Assembly: GCF_900536025.1 (NCBI RefSeq)
Contig: NZ_UNOZ01000031.1
Coordinates: 186,001 to 250,000, forward strand
Length of the DNA: 64,000 bases
From: Pseudomonas reidholzensis
Lineage (GTDB): Bacteria; Pseudomonadota; Gammaproteobacteria; Pseudomonadales; Pseudomonadaceae
Direction: 5' to 3'
The notes under the pieces were generated by a model. That model was not told the DNA's origin and searched no databases. It was given only the letters and a program-made list of their open reading frames with translations. Below are positions 25,909-34,849 of the stretch, piece after piece; within the stretch, counting starts at the first letter, position 1, and the number at the start of each line of letters is the position of its first letter. The translations under genes and the position numbers were made by a program.

Positions 25909-25964
25909 CATCTCGTTATCGTTCGGCAGGCCCGATCTCGGCCGCACATCAAAGGATTACTTCC

Positions 25965-27638
25965 ATGACCATGCTCAAAGACCCTTCGAAGAAATACCGC
26001 GCATTCCCGACCATCGACCTGCCCGACCGCACCTGGCCCTCCAAGGCCATCACCGAGGCGCCGATCTGGTGCAGCTCGGACCTGCGTGACGGCAACCAGT
26101 CGCTGATCGAGCCAATGGACGCGGAGAAGAAGCTGCGGTTCTGGAAGACCCTGGTGCAGGTCGGCGTGAAGGAGATCGAAGCGTCGTTCCCGTCTGCCTC
26201 GCAGACCGACTTCGACTTCGTGCGCACCCTGATCGAAGACGGCCATATCCCTGACGACACCACCATCCAGGTGCTCACCCAGGCCCGTGAAGACCTGATC
26301 GCGCGTACCTTCGAGTCGCTGCGCGGGGCCAAGAAGGCCATCGTCCACCTGTACAACGCTACCAGCCCGTCGTTCCGCCGCATCGTATTCAACCAGGACA
26401 AGCAGGGCGTGAAGGACATCGCGGTGAACGCGGCCAAGCTGTTCGTCAAATACGCCGCCCAGCAGCCAGAGACCCACTGGACCTTCCAGTATTCGCCCGA
26501 GACCTTCAGCGCCACCGAACTGGAGTTCGCCAAGGAAGTCTGCGATGCGGTAATCGAAGTGTGGAACCCGACGCCTGAGCACAAGATCATCCTCAACTTG
26601 CCGGCCACCGTCGAAGTGTCGACGCCAAACGTCTACGCCGACCAGATCGAGTGGTTCTGCCGCAACGTCAACCGTCGCGACAGCGTGCTGATCAGCCTGC
26701 ACACCCACAACGACCGTGGCACCGGCATCGCCGCCACCGAACTGGGCCTGATGGCCGGCGCCGACCGTGCCGAAGGCTGCCTGTTCGGCAACGGCGAGCG
26801 TACCGGCAACGTCGACCTGGTGACCCTGGCGCTGAACCTCTACACCCAGGGCATCGACCCGAAGCTGGACTTCTCCGACATCGACGGCGTGCGCAAGGTG
26901 GTCGAGGAGTGCAACCAGCTGCCGGTGCACCCACGTCATCCGTATGTCGGCGACCTGGTCCACACCGCCTTCTCCGGCTCGCACCAGGACGCCATCCGCA
27001 AGGGCTTCGCCAAGGTCCAGGACAGCGAGTTGTGGGAAGTGCCGTACCTGCCGATCGACCCGGCCGACATCGGCCGCAGCTACGAGGCGGTGATCCGCGT
27101 CAACAGCCAGTCCGGCAAGGGCGGCATCACCTACCTGCTCGAGCAGGAATACGGCATCAGCCTGCCACGCCGCATGCAGATCGAGTTCAGCCAGGTGGTT
27201 CAGGGCGAGACCGACCGTCTGGGCCTGGAAATGACTGCCCAGCAGATCCACAGCCTGCTGCACAAAGAGTACCTGCAGGCCAACACCCCGTACGCGCTGG
27301 TCAGCCATCGCCTGCAGGAAGAAAACGGCCACAGCGCCGTGGAAGTGGAAGTCGCCGGTGAAGGCGAGACCACCCTGCACTGGCGCGGCAAGGGCAATGG
27401 CGCCCTGGAAGCCCTGGTGGCCGGCCTGCCGATTGCCGTGGAGATCATGGACTACAACGAGCACGCGATTGCCGCGGGCACCACTGCCAAGGCGGCGGCG
27501 TACATCGAACTGCGGGTCGCCGGTGGGCGTCCGGTGCATGGCGTGGGCATCGATGAAAACATCACCACGGCCAGCTTCAAGGCCCTGTTCAGCGCGCTTA
27601 ACCGCTCGCTGAGCCAGCAGGAGGCGAAGGCGGCCTGA
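25965..27638 (+). CDS. leuA: 2-isopropylmalate synthase
   Basis: This 557-residue enzyme condenses acetyl-CoA with 2-oxoisovalerate, the first committed step to leucine. The sequence carries WCSSDLRDGNQSLIEPM, the metal and substrate site of the HMG-CoA lyase-like TIM barrel; the SLHTHNDRGTG histidine motif; and a C-terminal regulatory domain with leucine-binding GVGIDENITTASFKAL. I chose the ATG at 25965 because AAAGGATT precedes it and the family starts MxMLKDPSxKYRAF. The frame is open upstream through the leader region but that is not coding. It is likely under leader-peptide control. Confidence 0.97.
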   Translation: MTMLKDPSKKYRAFPTIDLPDRTWPSKAITEAPIWCSSDLRDGNQSLIEPMDAEKKLRFWKTLVQVGVKEIEASFPSASQTDFDFVRTLIEDGHIPDDTTIQVLTQAREDLIARTFESLRGAKKAIVHLYNATSPSFRRIVFNQDKQGVKDIAVNAAKLFVKYAAQQPETHWTFQYSPETFSATELEFAKEVCDAVIEVWNPTPEHKIILNLPATVEVSTPNVYADQIEWFCRNVNRRDSVLISLHTHNDRGTGIAATELGLMAGADRAEGCLFGNGERTGNVDLVTLALNLYTQGIDPKLDFSDIDGVRKVVEECNQLPVHPRHPYVGDLVHTAFSGSHQDAIRKGFAKVQDSELWEVPYLPIDPADIGRSYEAVIRVNSQSGKGGITYLLEQEYGISLPRRMQIEFSQVVQGETDRLGLEMTAQQIHSLLHKEYLQANTPYALVSHRLQEENGHSAVEVEVAGEGETTLHWRGKGNGALEALVAGLPIAVEIMDYNEHAIAAGTTAKAAAYIELRVAGGRPVHGVGIDENITTASFKALFSALNRSLSQQEAKAA

Positions 27639-27655
27639 GCCACCCACCGTTGCAA

Positions 27656-27690
27656 CAAAGCCCGCAGACTCTGCGGGCTTTGTATTTATA
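27656..27690. terminator. Terminator between leuA and the convergent toxin gene
   Basis: CAAAGCCCGCAG (27656-27667) pairs with CTGCGGGCTTTG (27671-27682), followed by TATTTAT. The A-rich left arm lets it serve leuA and the convergent gene at 27705-28466. Confidence 0.88.
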
Positions 27691-27704
27691 GGGCCTGACA
27701 GTGC

Positions 27705-28466
27705 TCAGTAGCGAGAACCGGGTCGGTTGTACGCCGTGGTATGGAACAGCCAGCGACCGCTGTTATCGGCGATCTTGTAGCCTTTCATGAGTACCGCCCG
27801 CTGCACTTCATGCCACGTCAGCGGTGTAATCGAAGATTCGGCCATGACCGGCACCACGGTGTCAGTCGCCACAGAGGTCAGGAAGCACAAGTCCTCGCGC
27901 TGCTCATCCACTGTTTTCACCTGAGAGTACTGGAACATCCCATCCAGATGGCCAGCCGAAGTCACCAGGTGGGCAAACACCAGGTGCACCTGGTAGAAGT
28001 TGTAAACCCCCGGCCCTTGAATCTCAAACGACTGAGTGCGCTTGGTCGAGCCATGGATACCCTCGGTGTAACTGCTGGAAAGCTTCACGCCTCCGGCGCC
28101 TGCCAGGATAAATCCATTACCCAGAGACACTTCAGTCTCCATGGTCTCGGTCACAGACGCGCTATAGCCCTGGGTAACCTCAACGGCGTGCGTGTACTTG
28201 GTGTCGCTGGGTATACGAATGGTCTGGAGATGGTCGAGGTAGGCAAACACCGGAACACTGTAAGTCCCCCAGTTCTGGTTCCAGACCCACATATCCCCGT
28301 ACACGGTTCTGCCTCGCACCCAGCAACCGGGATTGAGCGACTGACCCGACTCGCCGAGCAAGTAGTTATCAATTTCATAACTACCGCTTTTCTCCGGCAT
28401 CCAGTTGATCTTTTCAATGATCTGCTTATCGATAATGCTCACTGGCCACTCCTTGAATTGAGTCAT
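27705..28466 (-). CDS. Monalysin-like beta-barrel pore-forming toxin
   Basis: This 253-residue protein matches, by recall, the insecticidal pore-forming toxin monalysin of P. entomophila in landmark stretches: a CWV.G.TVYGD block, NWGTY..PVFAYL, GPG....YQVHLVFAH..TSAG, ITPLTW..VQR.VLM, and a C-terminus of the YN.P..RY type. The middle (about residues 97-150) is rich in alternating Ser/Thr and small residues, as expected for a membrane-inserting hairpin. No Sec signal peptide is seen, as for monalysin. The N-terminal propiece before CWV is shorter than I remember for monalysin. The ATG at 28466 is fixed by an in-frame TGA immediately upstream. GC is visibly lower than in neighbouring genes. 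It lies on the same strand 100 bases behind eda. Confidence 0.82.
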   Translation of the reverse strand: MTQFKEWPVSIIDKQIIEKINWMPEKSGSYEIDNYLLGESGQSLNPGCWVRGRTVYGDMWVWNQNWGTYSVPVFAYLDHLQTIRIPSDTKYTHAVEVTQGYSASVTETMETEVSLGNGFILAGAGGVKLSSSYTEGIHGSTKRTQSFEIQGPGVYNFYQVHLVFAHLVTSAGHLDGMFQYSQVKTVDEQREDLCFLTSVATDTVVPVMAESSITPLTWHEVQRAVLMKGYKIADNSGRWLFHTTAYNRPGSRY

Positions 28467-28566
28467 TCATGACGTCGCCACCCTAGAAGAAACAGGCCGT
28501 GCGACAAATCATGAAAGGTTTCCTGGCTCATTCAGGTTGCGGCCGGGTAACACTTAACGAACGCGT

Positions 28567-29241
28567 TCAGTCCAGCAATGCCAACGCCTCGGCACTGCAC
28601 TCGGTAATCCGCGCCCAGTCGCCATTCTTGATCCAGCCACTGTCGAGCATCCAGGTCCCGCCCACGCACATCACGTTGGACAGGGCCATGTAGTTGCGCA
28701 CGTTGGCCGGATTGACCCCACCGGTAGGGCAGAAACGGATATCGCCGAACGGCCCGCCAAAGGCTTTGATGGCCGCCACGCCGCCGCTGATCTCCGCCGG
28801 AAACAGCTTGAAGCGGCGATAGCCCAGCGCGTAGCCCATCATGATTTCCGACGGCGTGCTGATGCCCGGCAACAACGGGATATCGCTGTCCACGCCCGCT
28901 TCGAGAATGTCCTGGGTAATCCCCGGGGTCACGACAAACTGCGCGCCCGCCGCCTGTACCGCGGCAAACATGCCGCGGTCGAGCACGGTGCCGGCACCGA
29001 TGCACAACTCAGGGCGCTGCTCGCGCAGCACCTGGATAGCCTTCAGGCCATGCTCGGAGCGCAGGGTGACTTCCAGGGTGCGGATGCCGCCGGCGGCCAA
29101 GGCATCGGCCAGCGGCAGGATGTCTTGCTCGCGGGCGATGGTGATCACCGGGAGGATCCGCGCCTGGTCGCAGATAGAGTCGATCCGGGCGGTTTTTTCG
29201 GCCATCGAGAGCAAAGGCTGTGGGCGTTCGAGGGTGGTCAT
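28567..29241 (-). CDS. eda: 2-keto-3-deoxy-6-phosphogluconate aldolase
   Basis: This 224-residue aldolase splits KDPG to pyruvate and glyceraldehyde 3-phosphate, the last Entner-Doudoroff step. ARILPVITI near the start, the catalytic glutamate in TLEVTLR, and the Schiff-base lysine in FKLFPAE are visible, as is the phosphate-binding CPTGGVNPANV. The ATG at 29241 was chosen because AAGGATCC precedes it; the frame is open further but overlaps pgl. It is the third gene of zwf-pgl-eda, 17 bases behind pgl. Confidence 0.97.
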   Translation of the reverse strand: MTTLERPQPLLSMAEKTARIDSICDQARILPVITIAREQDILPLADALAAGGIRTLEVTLRSEHGLKAIQVLREQRPELCIGAGTVLDRGMFAAVQAAGAQFVVTPGITQDILEAGVDSDIPLLPGISTPSEIMMGYALGYRRFKLFPAEISGGVAAIKAFGGPFGDIRFCPTGGVNPANVRNYMALSNVMCVGGTWMLDSGWIKNGDWARITECSAEALALLD

Positions 29242-29258
29242 GACAGTGGATCCTTGGC

Positions 29259-29972
29259 TCATGGGCACCAGTAGATGTCCAGGGGGTCTTGAAGAAAGGC
29301 GCGAATCGGCATTTCGCTGGGGTCGTCGCCCGCCAGCGCGGCGCGCAGGGTAGCGAGTTTGCCCTCGCCTTGCACGGACAGCGCGGTAAAGGCGGCACTG
29401 GCGAGCACGGCGCGGGTCAGCGACAGGCGCTGGTGCGGCACGCTCGGCGCGAGCATCGGCAACACCCGGCGCTCACCGACCTTGGCCAGCCCCTGACGCA
29501 GCAGCGGGCTGGCCGGGAACAGCGAGGCGGTATGGCCATCGTCGCCCATGCCCAGCACCAGCACGTCGATCGGCGGCAGCTCGGCGAGGGCCTGGTCGGC
29601 CTGTTCGGCGGCGGCGTCAAGGTTGCCGGCAGGCTGGTACAAGCCGACAAAGCGCGCCTTGGCCGCCGGGCCCTTGAGCAGGTGACGGGCGAGCAGCCCG
29701 GCATTGCTGTCGGCATGCTCGACCGGCACCCAACGTTCGTCTGCCAGGCTGACGGTCACCTTGGACCAGTCCAGCGGCTCGGCCGCCAATTGCTCGAGAA
29801 ACGCTACCGGGCTGCGCCCGCCAGACACCACCAGGCAGGCCTGGCCCTTGGCGGCGATGGCCTGGCGCAGGCGCTCGGCGACATCCCCCGCGAGGGTCGC
29901 GGCCAGGGCCTTGGAATCGGCCAGTGAGTGCGTCGTCACCCCGCCTGGCAGTTGCAGTTCAGATATCGCCAT
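29259..29972 (-). CDS. pgl: 6-phosphogluconolactonase
   Basis: This 237-residue enzyme hydrolyses 6-phosphogluconolactone to 6-phosphogluconate, the step between Zwf and Edd. Landmarks are LVVSGGRSPVAFLEQL, SLADERWVP and LGMGDDGHTASLFP. Its start overlaps the end of zwf by 14 bases, indicating translational coupling, and eda follows closely. Length is typical for the DevB-type family. Confidence 0.96.
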   Translation of the reverse strand: MAISELQLPGGVTTHSLADSKALAATLAGDVAERLRQAIAAKGQACLVVSGGRSPVAFLEQLAAEPLDWSKVTVSLADERWVPVEHADSNAGLLARHLLKGPAAKARFVGLYQPAGNLDAAAEQADQALAELPPIDVLVLGMGDDGHTASLFPASPLLRQGLAKVGERRVLPMLAPSVPHQRLSLTRAVLASAAFTALSVQGEGKLATLRAALAGDDPSEMPIRAFLQDPLDIYWCP

Positions 29973-31428
29973 ACCACGACCTCCCGTCTCTTGTTATCAG
30001 TGCAATCGAGCTCATCGGCCCCCACGACCCCGCCGCATAGGGCTTGGGCGCTTCGCCAGTGTTCTTCCAGCCGGCGATCAACTGGTCGCACCATTGCCAG
30101 GCGTATTCGATCTCGTCCTTGCGCACGAACAGGTTCTGGTTGCCGCGCATCACTTCCAGCAACAGCCGCTCGTAGGCATCGGGGATCCGCGCGCTGTGCC
30201 AGGTGTCGGAGAAATTCAGTTGCAGCGGGCCACTGCGCAGTTGCATGCCCTTGTCCAGGCCCTGCTCCTTGGTCATCACCCGTAAAGAGATACCTTCGTC
30301 CGGCTGCAGGCGGATGATCAGTTTGTTACCGATCTGCAAACGCTGTTCCGGGGCGAAGATGTAGTGCGGGGTTTCCTTGAAGTGGATGACGATCTGCGAC
30401 AGCTTGCCGGGCATGCGTTTGCCGGTGCGCAGGTAGAACGGCACACCCGACCAGCGCCAGTTGCGGATGTCGGCACGCAGCGCGACAAACGTTTCGGTAT
30501 CGCTCTGGGCGTTGGCGTTGGGCTCTTCCAGGTAGCCCGGTACCGGCTTGCCCTCGCTGTAGCCGGCGATGTACTGGCCACGCACCACGGCGGTGCTCAG
30601 GGCCTCGCCGGTGATCGGTGCCAGGGCCTTGAGGACCTTGACCTTCTCGTCACGGATACTGTCGGCAGAGAGGTCGCTGGGCGGGTCCATGGCGATCAGG
30701 CACAGCAGCTGCAGCAGGTGGTTCTGGATCATGTCGCGCAGCTGGCCGGCCTTGTCGAAGTAGCCCCAGCGGCCTTCGATGCCGACTTTTTCGGCCACCG
30801 TGATCTCCACGTGGGAGATGGAGTTCTGGTTCCACTGGGTTTCGAACAGGCTGTTGGCAAAACGCAGGGCAATCAGGTTCTGCACCGTCTCCTTGCCCAG
30901 GTAATGGTCGATGCGATAGACCCGGCTCTCCGGGAAGAACCGCGCCACGGCGTCGTTGACCCGCCGCGATGACTCGAGATCGTGACCGATGGGCTTTTCC
31001 AGCACCACGCGGGTGCGTTCGACCAGGCCGGCCTTGTCGAGGTTTTCGCAGATGGCCCCGTACACCGCCGCCGGTGTGGCGAAGTAGGCGATCAGCGGCA
31101 GCTCGCGGGCGGCCTGCTCGGCCAGCACCTGATACCCCTCGGGTTGCAGAAAGTCCAGGTGCAGGTAGCTCAAGCGCGCCAGGAAACGCCCCAGCGCTGC
31201 GCTCTCGAGGTCGGCATTGGGCACATGACGGTGCAGATGGGCCTCGATGCTGGCCAGGTGCTCCTCGCTGCTACCGGCCTCGCGGGCCAGCGCCAGCAGG
31301 CGTGAATCCGGGTGCAGCAAGCCGGCCCGGTCGAGCTGATAGAGCGCGGGGAACAGCTTGCGCAGTGCCAGGTCGCCGAGGGCGCCAAACAGGGCAAAGG
31401 TGCAAGGTTCAACACTGATCGCAGCCAT
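29959..31428 (-). CDS. zwf: Glucose-6-phosphate 1-dehydrogenase
   Basis: This 489-residue enzyme oxidises glucose 6-phosphate to 6-phosphogluconolactone. It shows the Rossmann start FALFGALGDLALRKLFPAL, the VLEKPIGHD motif and the active site RIDHYLGKE. Note GALGDLA in place of the more common GASGDLA in the nucleotide-binding turn; I remember the same in other Pseudomonas Zwf isoenzymes. It heads the zwf-pgl-eda operon, divergent from hexR, and a HexR-like palindrome lies 65 bases upstream. Confidence 0.97.
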   Translation of the reverse strand: MAAISVEPCTFALFGALGDLALRKLFPALYQLDRAGLLHPDSRLLALAREAGSSEEHLASIEAHLHRHVPNADLESAALGRFLARLSYLHLDFLQPEGYQVLAEQAARELPLIAYFATPAAVYGAICENLDKAGLVERTRVVLEKPIGHDLESSRRVNDAVARFFPESRVYRIDHYLGKETVQNLIALRFANSLFETQWNQNSISHVEITVAEKVGIEGRWGYFDKAGQLRDMIQNHLLQLLCLIAMDPPSDLSADSIRDEKVKVLKALAPITGEALSTAVVRGQYIAGYSEGKPVPGYLEEPNANAQSDTETFVALRADIRNWRWSGVPFYLRTGKRMPGKLSQIVIHFKETPHYIFAPEQRLQIGNKLIIRLQPDEGISLRVMTKEQGLDKGMQLRSGPLQLNFSDTWHSARIPDAYERLLLEVMRGNQNLFVRKDEIEYAWQWCDQLIAGWKNTGEAPKPYAAGSWGPMSSIALITRDGRSWYGDI

Positions 31429-31493
31429 GATGTTGGTTCTTTCCCTAAAGTTGGCCTAGGAATATCGTGTTCAAACGCGCTTTTCAAGTATCA

Positions 31494-31511
31494 ATGTAGT
31501 AAAAACCACAA
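31494..31511. promoter_or_regulatory. Candidate HexR operator in the zwf-hexR intergenic region
   Basis: ATGTAGTAAAAACCACAA fits the TTGT-spacer-ACAA type palindrome known for Pseudomonas HexR, allowing one end mismatch, and resembles the site upstream of edd/gap. It lies in the 202-base divergent spacer, closer to zwf. HexR releases DNA when it binds KDPG. Confidence 0.6.
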
Positions 31512-31630
31512 CATTACCGACAAGTGTGACAGACAAGTGGTAGATCCACCCTACCGACAGTACGATAGACAACCCTGCAAAAAGCCTGCTGCAACGCCAG
31601 CCGGCTGTCTTCTCGACCCAAGGACATACC

Positions 31631-32503
31631 ATGGACCGCGTGCGCAACCTCCTGGAGCAGATCCAGGGACGCCTCGACGAGCTGAACAAGGCCGAACGCA
31701 AAGTCGCCGAAGTCATCCTGCTCAACCCGCAACAAGCCACCCGCTTCAGCATCGCCGCCCTGGCCCAGGCGGCCAAGGTCAGTGAACCGACGGTCAACCG
31801 CTTCTGCCGCTCGTTCGGCGTCAGTGGCTACCCCGAGCTCAAGCTGCAACTGGCCCAGAGCCTGGCCAGCGGCGCTGCCTATGTCAGCCGCGCGGTCGAG
31901 GCCGACGATGATCCGGCCGCCTACACGCAGAAGATCTTCGGCAGCGCCATCGCCTCGCTCGACAGTGCCTGCCAGCAGCTCGACCCGCAACAGATCAGCC
32001 GCGCGGTGGACATGATGATCCAGGCCCGGCAGATCCACTTCTTCGGCCTCGGCGCCTCGGCACCGGTGGCCCTCGACGCCCAGCACAAGTTCTTCCGCTT
32101 CAACCTGGCGGTGTCGGCCCACGCCGACGTACTGATGCAGCGCATGCTCGCCTCGGTCGCGCACACCGGCGACCTGTTCGTGATCATTTCCTACACCGGG
32201 CGCACCCGCGAGCTGGTCGAAGTGGCGCGCGTGGCCCGCGAAAACGGCGCCTCGGTGCTCGGCCTGACCGCCGCCGGCTCGCCGCTGGCCGGCGCCTGCA
32301 GCCTGAGCCTGCACATCCCGCTGCCGGAAGACACCGACATTTACATGCCGATGACCTCGCGGATCATCCAGCTGACCGTGCTCGACGTGCTCGCCACCGG
32401 CATGACCCTGCGCCGCGGCGTGGACTTCCAGCCGCACCTGCGCAAGATCAAGGAAAGCCTCAACGCCAGCCGTTACCCGATCGAAGACGACGAGCTCAAT
32501 TGA
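31631..32503 (+). CDS. hexR: HexR, RpiR-family repressor of glucose catabolism
   Basis: This 290-residue regulator has an N-terminal RpiR helix-turn-helix (FSIAALAQAAKVSEPTVNRFCRS split over residues 40-62) and a C-terminal SIS sugar-phosphate domain (IHFFGLGASAPVA, VIISYTGRTRELVE). In Pseudomonas HexR represses zwf-pgl-eda, edd-glk and gap and is relieved by KDPG. The divergent position next to zwf fits exactly. The last eight bases overlap the convergent mutarotase gene. Confidence 0.96.
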   Translation: MDRVRNLLEQIQGRLDELNKAERKVAEVILLNPQQATRFSIAALAQAAKVSEPTVNRFCRSFGVSGYPELKLQLAQSLASGAAYVSRAVEADDDPAAYTQKIFGSAIASLDSACQQLDPQQISRAVDMMIQARQIHFFGLGASAPVALDAQHKFFRFNLAVSAHADVLMQRMLASVAHTGDLFVIISYTGRTRELVEVARVARENGASVLGLTAAGSPLAGACSLSLHIPLPEDTDIYMPMTSRIIQLTVLDVLATGMTLRRGVDFQPHLRKIKESLNASRYPIEDDELN

Positions 32504-33350
32504 GCCGGTGCGCCTGCAACCGCAGGTGCGCGCGCTGCCCCGGCGCCAGGCTCAGGCCGGCGTCGCTGCCACTGGCGGCCTCGACGCAGACAAAGCCCTG
32601 GCTCTCGCGCCCGCTGACGCCCATCAGCGGCCGGTTGCCCGGGTGCCAGACCACGGTGTCGTCACTGTCGCCGGTATCGATGCACAGCTCGCGCTGCCAG
32701 GCCGGGTCGTGCAGTTGCACACGCGGCGTGCCGGGATAGACCTTCTGGCAACTGCCCTTGAGCTTCAACGCGCCGTGTTCGCGGCAGGCCTGGCGGCTCA
32801 GGCGGTCATAGCCGTCGATGTCCTCGAGCCCAGACAGCGCTATCTCTGAAACGTCACTGATCCGCCAGTAGGCCAGCAGCGCATGGCTCAGCTGGCAGGG
32901 TTCGCTGTCCTGGTGCTCGGTGCTCAGGCTCAGCTCCATGCGGCTGCCGAGCCGGGCGTGCAGGTCGACCTGCCAGTCGCACAGGTCCAGCCGCCACTTC
33001 AGGCTCACGCCTTCTTCATCTTCACTGCTGTCGATCAGCTTCCAGTCCAGCAGCCGCGCCCAGCCATGCGCCGGCCACAGGTCTTCACTGGGATGGCGGC
33101 CGTACCATGGCCAGCACACCGGCACCCCGCCGCGGATCGCGCCGACCTCTGGCCATTGCTCCGCGCACCACAGCCACGGCCGCTCGCCGGCGGGCTGGAA
33201 GTGCAGCAGCTGGGCGCCCTGACGGCTGAACACCGCCTGGCAACGGGGATGATCGATGATCAGCACATCGCGCTGCTGATAACGCTCCCACTCGAACGTC
33301 GGCCTTGGCCGTTGCGCGCAGAAGAAGCGATGTAGCGGATGTTCAGGCAT
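32496..33350 (-). CDS. D-hexose-6-phosphate mutarotase (YeaD-like aldose epimerase)
   Basis: This 284-residue protein belongs to the galactose-mutarotase-like fold: AVFSRQGAQLLHFQP and IRGGVPVCWPWYGRHP near the N-terminus, and HALLAYWRISDV and HPGNRPLMG later. Family members interconvert anomers of glucose 6-phosphate. The ATG at 33350 (MPEHPLHRFF) is chosen over an upstream start because of the close GGAA and the family N-terminus. It is 118 bases behind oprB on the same strand, at the end of the glucose uptake cluster, and converges on hexR with an eight-base overlap. Confidence 0.9.
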   Translation of the reverse strand: MPEHPLHRFFCAQRPRPTFEWERYQQRDVLIIDHPRCQAVFSRQGAQLLHFQPAGERPWLWCAEQWPEVGAIRGGVPVCWPWYGRHPSEDLWPAHGWARLLDWKLIDSSEDEEGVSLKWRLDLCDWQVDLHARLGSRMELSLSTEHQDSEPCQLSHALLAYWRISDVSEIALSGLEDIDGYDRLSRQACREHGALKLKGSCQKVYPGTPRVQLHDPAWQRELCIDTGDSDDTVVWHPGNRPLMGVSGRESQGFVCVEAASGSDAGLSLAPGQRAHLRLQAHRLN

Positions 33351-33468
33351 GGTTCCAAAGCTCTTGTTGTTTGAGATAGCGCTGTCTCGGCCTGAACCCG
33401 ACAACCACTGCAGACCAGTGGTTGTCGGGAAGCCGGGAATGGATGGCGTAAATTTACAACAATTCGCC

Positions 33469-34812
33469 TCAGAATGACGACTGAATCTTCAAGCCCGCGA
33501 CCAGCGCGTTGTCCACTTCATCGACCGCCCCAGGGCTCTTGATGTACTGCAGGTTGGGCCGCACGGTCAGCCAGTTGGTGACATGGAAGCCGTAGTACAG
33601 CTCGGCGTTGTACTCGGTGCGCTGCAGCGGGACGAAGCCCGGGTTGTCGTAGTCGTTGATGCCGCTCAGCCCATTGAGCTGCTCGGCGCGTTTTTTCACG
33701 TCGTCGTTGACGTGGATGCGGGCGATGCCGAAGCCGATGTCGTCCTTGGGGCGGGCATCGAACGCGCCTTTGTAGACCAGGCCGACCTGCTGGTAGTTGT
33801 CGACCACGTTGGTCGCCTTGTCGTGCACGGTGAAGTTGGCGAACAGGCTCAGGCCGCGGCTGACGTCGCCGCCATGCGCGGTGACCTGCTGCTGCGCGAC
33901 CACCCACCAGCCGTGCTTGCTGGAGTGCGACTTGAAGCCGGCGCCGCTGAGGCCCTGCGGGTTGCCGTTGACGTCCTCGTAGATGTCCTCGGCCTCGGCC
34001 GTGCTGTAGTAGTAACCCAGCCGGTATTCACCCGGCAGGCCATTGACCTTGGGCGACCAGACCGCCTCCACCGGCACGATGGCGCCTTTGGTGCCGCTGC
34101 CACTGAGCTTGAAGCCGTTGCCGGTTTCCAGGTTCGACGGGTTCTGCTCGAAGGCACCGACCTGGACGAAGAACTCCGGCGTGATGTTGTATTTCACCCG
34201 CAGCGCCCACTGGCTGACGGGCCAGTTGTACCAGATGCCACCCACCCAGTTACCGACCTGCGAGCCGCAGAACGCCAGGTTCTGGAAGTCGCAAGGGAAG
34301 CTGTTGAAGTCTTCGCCTGGGCCGAAACGGCCGGCCTTCACGTCCAGCGCGCCGTCGAAGTACTTCTGCTTGATCCACATCTGCGTCAGCCGCCAGGTCT
34401 GGCCACGGCCCCAGACTTCCTGCACCGAGCTGAACTGCCCGGCGCGTGGGTCACTGATGCGGTCGTTGGACAGGTTGCGGCCACTGCGCTCGGTGATCGC
34501 CAGCTTGAACTCGGTGTCGCCCCAGCCGAGGATCTTTTCCAGGTCGAGTGCCACGCCAAGGGCGAACTGGTCGCTGTAGCGCGCAGTCTTGTCGTCGTTG
34601 TAGCCACCGTTGAGGTTGCCGGCCACCTCGCCGACATAGTCGAGGGTGAAGTCGTAGCCCTTGTCCAGCAGCTCGGTGCGGGCGCCGCCCCAGTCACCGG
34701 TCATCCATTTCGATTCACTGGAAAAGGCCTCGGCGGCCTGCGCGCCGCTGCTGCCGACCAGTGTCAGCAGCGCCAGCGAGCCCAACGTCCTGATGCGTTT
34801 GCGATGGTTCAT
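33469..34812 (-). CDS. oprB: OprB carbohydrate-selective porin
   Basis: This 447-residue outer-membrane porin has a signal peptide (MNHRKRIRTLGSLALLTLVG, cut after AQA) and then the OprB start SKWMTGDWGGARTELLDKGYDF. The rest is amphipathic beta-strand sequence with KAGRFGPGEDF and a terminal aromatic strand ending LKIQSSF. It admits glucose to the periplasm for the Gts transporter encoded upstream on the same strand. The start at 34812 is fixed by the signal peptide; the open frame upstream overlaps gtsD and is not coding. Confidence 0.96.
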   Translation of the reverse strand: MNHRKRIRTLGSLALLTLVGSSGAQAAEAFSSESKWMTGDWGGARTELLDKGYDFTLDYVGEVAGNLNGGYNDDKTARYSDQFALGVALDLEKILGWGDTEFKLAITERSGRNLSNDRISDPRAGQFSSVQEVWGRGQTWRLTQMWIKQKYFDGALDVKAGRFGPGEDFNSFPCDFQNLAFCGSQVGNWVGGIWYNWPVSQWALRVKYNITPEFFVQVGAFEQNPSNLETGNGFKLSGSGTKGAIVPVEAVWSPKVNGLPGEYRLGYYYSTAEAEDIYEDVNGNPQGLSGAGFKSHSSKHGWWVVAQQQVTAHGGDVSRGLSLFANFTVHDKATNVVDNYQQVGLVYKGAFDARPKDDIGFGIARIHVNDDVKKRAEQLNGLSGINDYDNPGFVPLQRTEYNAELYYGFHVTNWLTVRPNLQYIKSPGAVDEVDNALVAGLKIQSSF

Positions 34813-34849
34813 CCCTTTGCGTCCTCTTTTTTTGTTATGGATAGACGTT

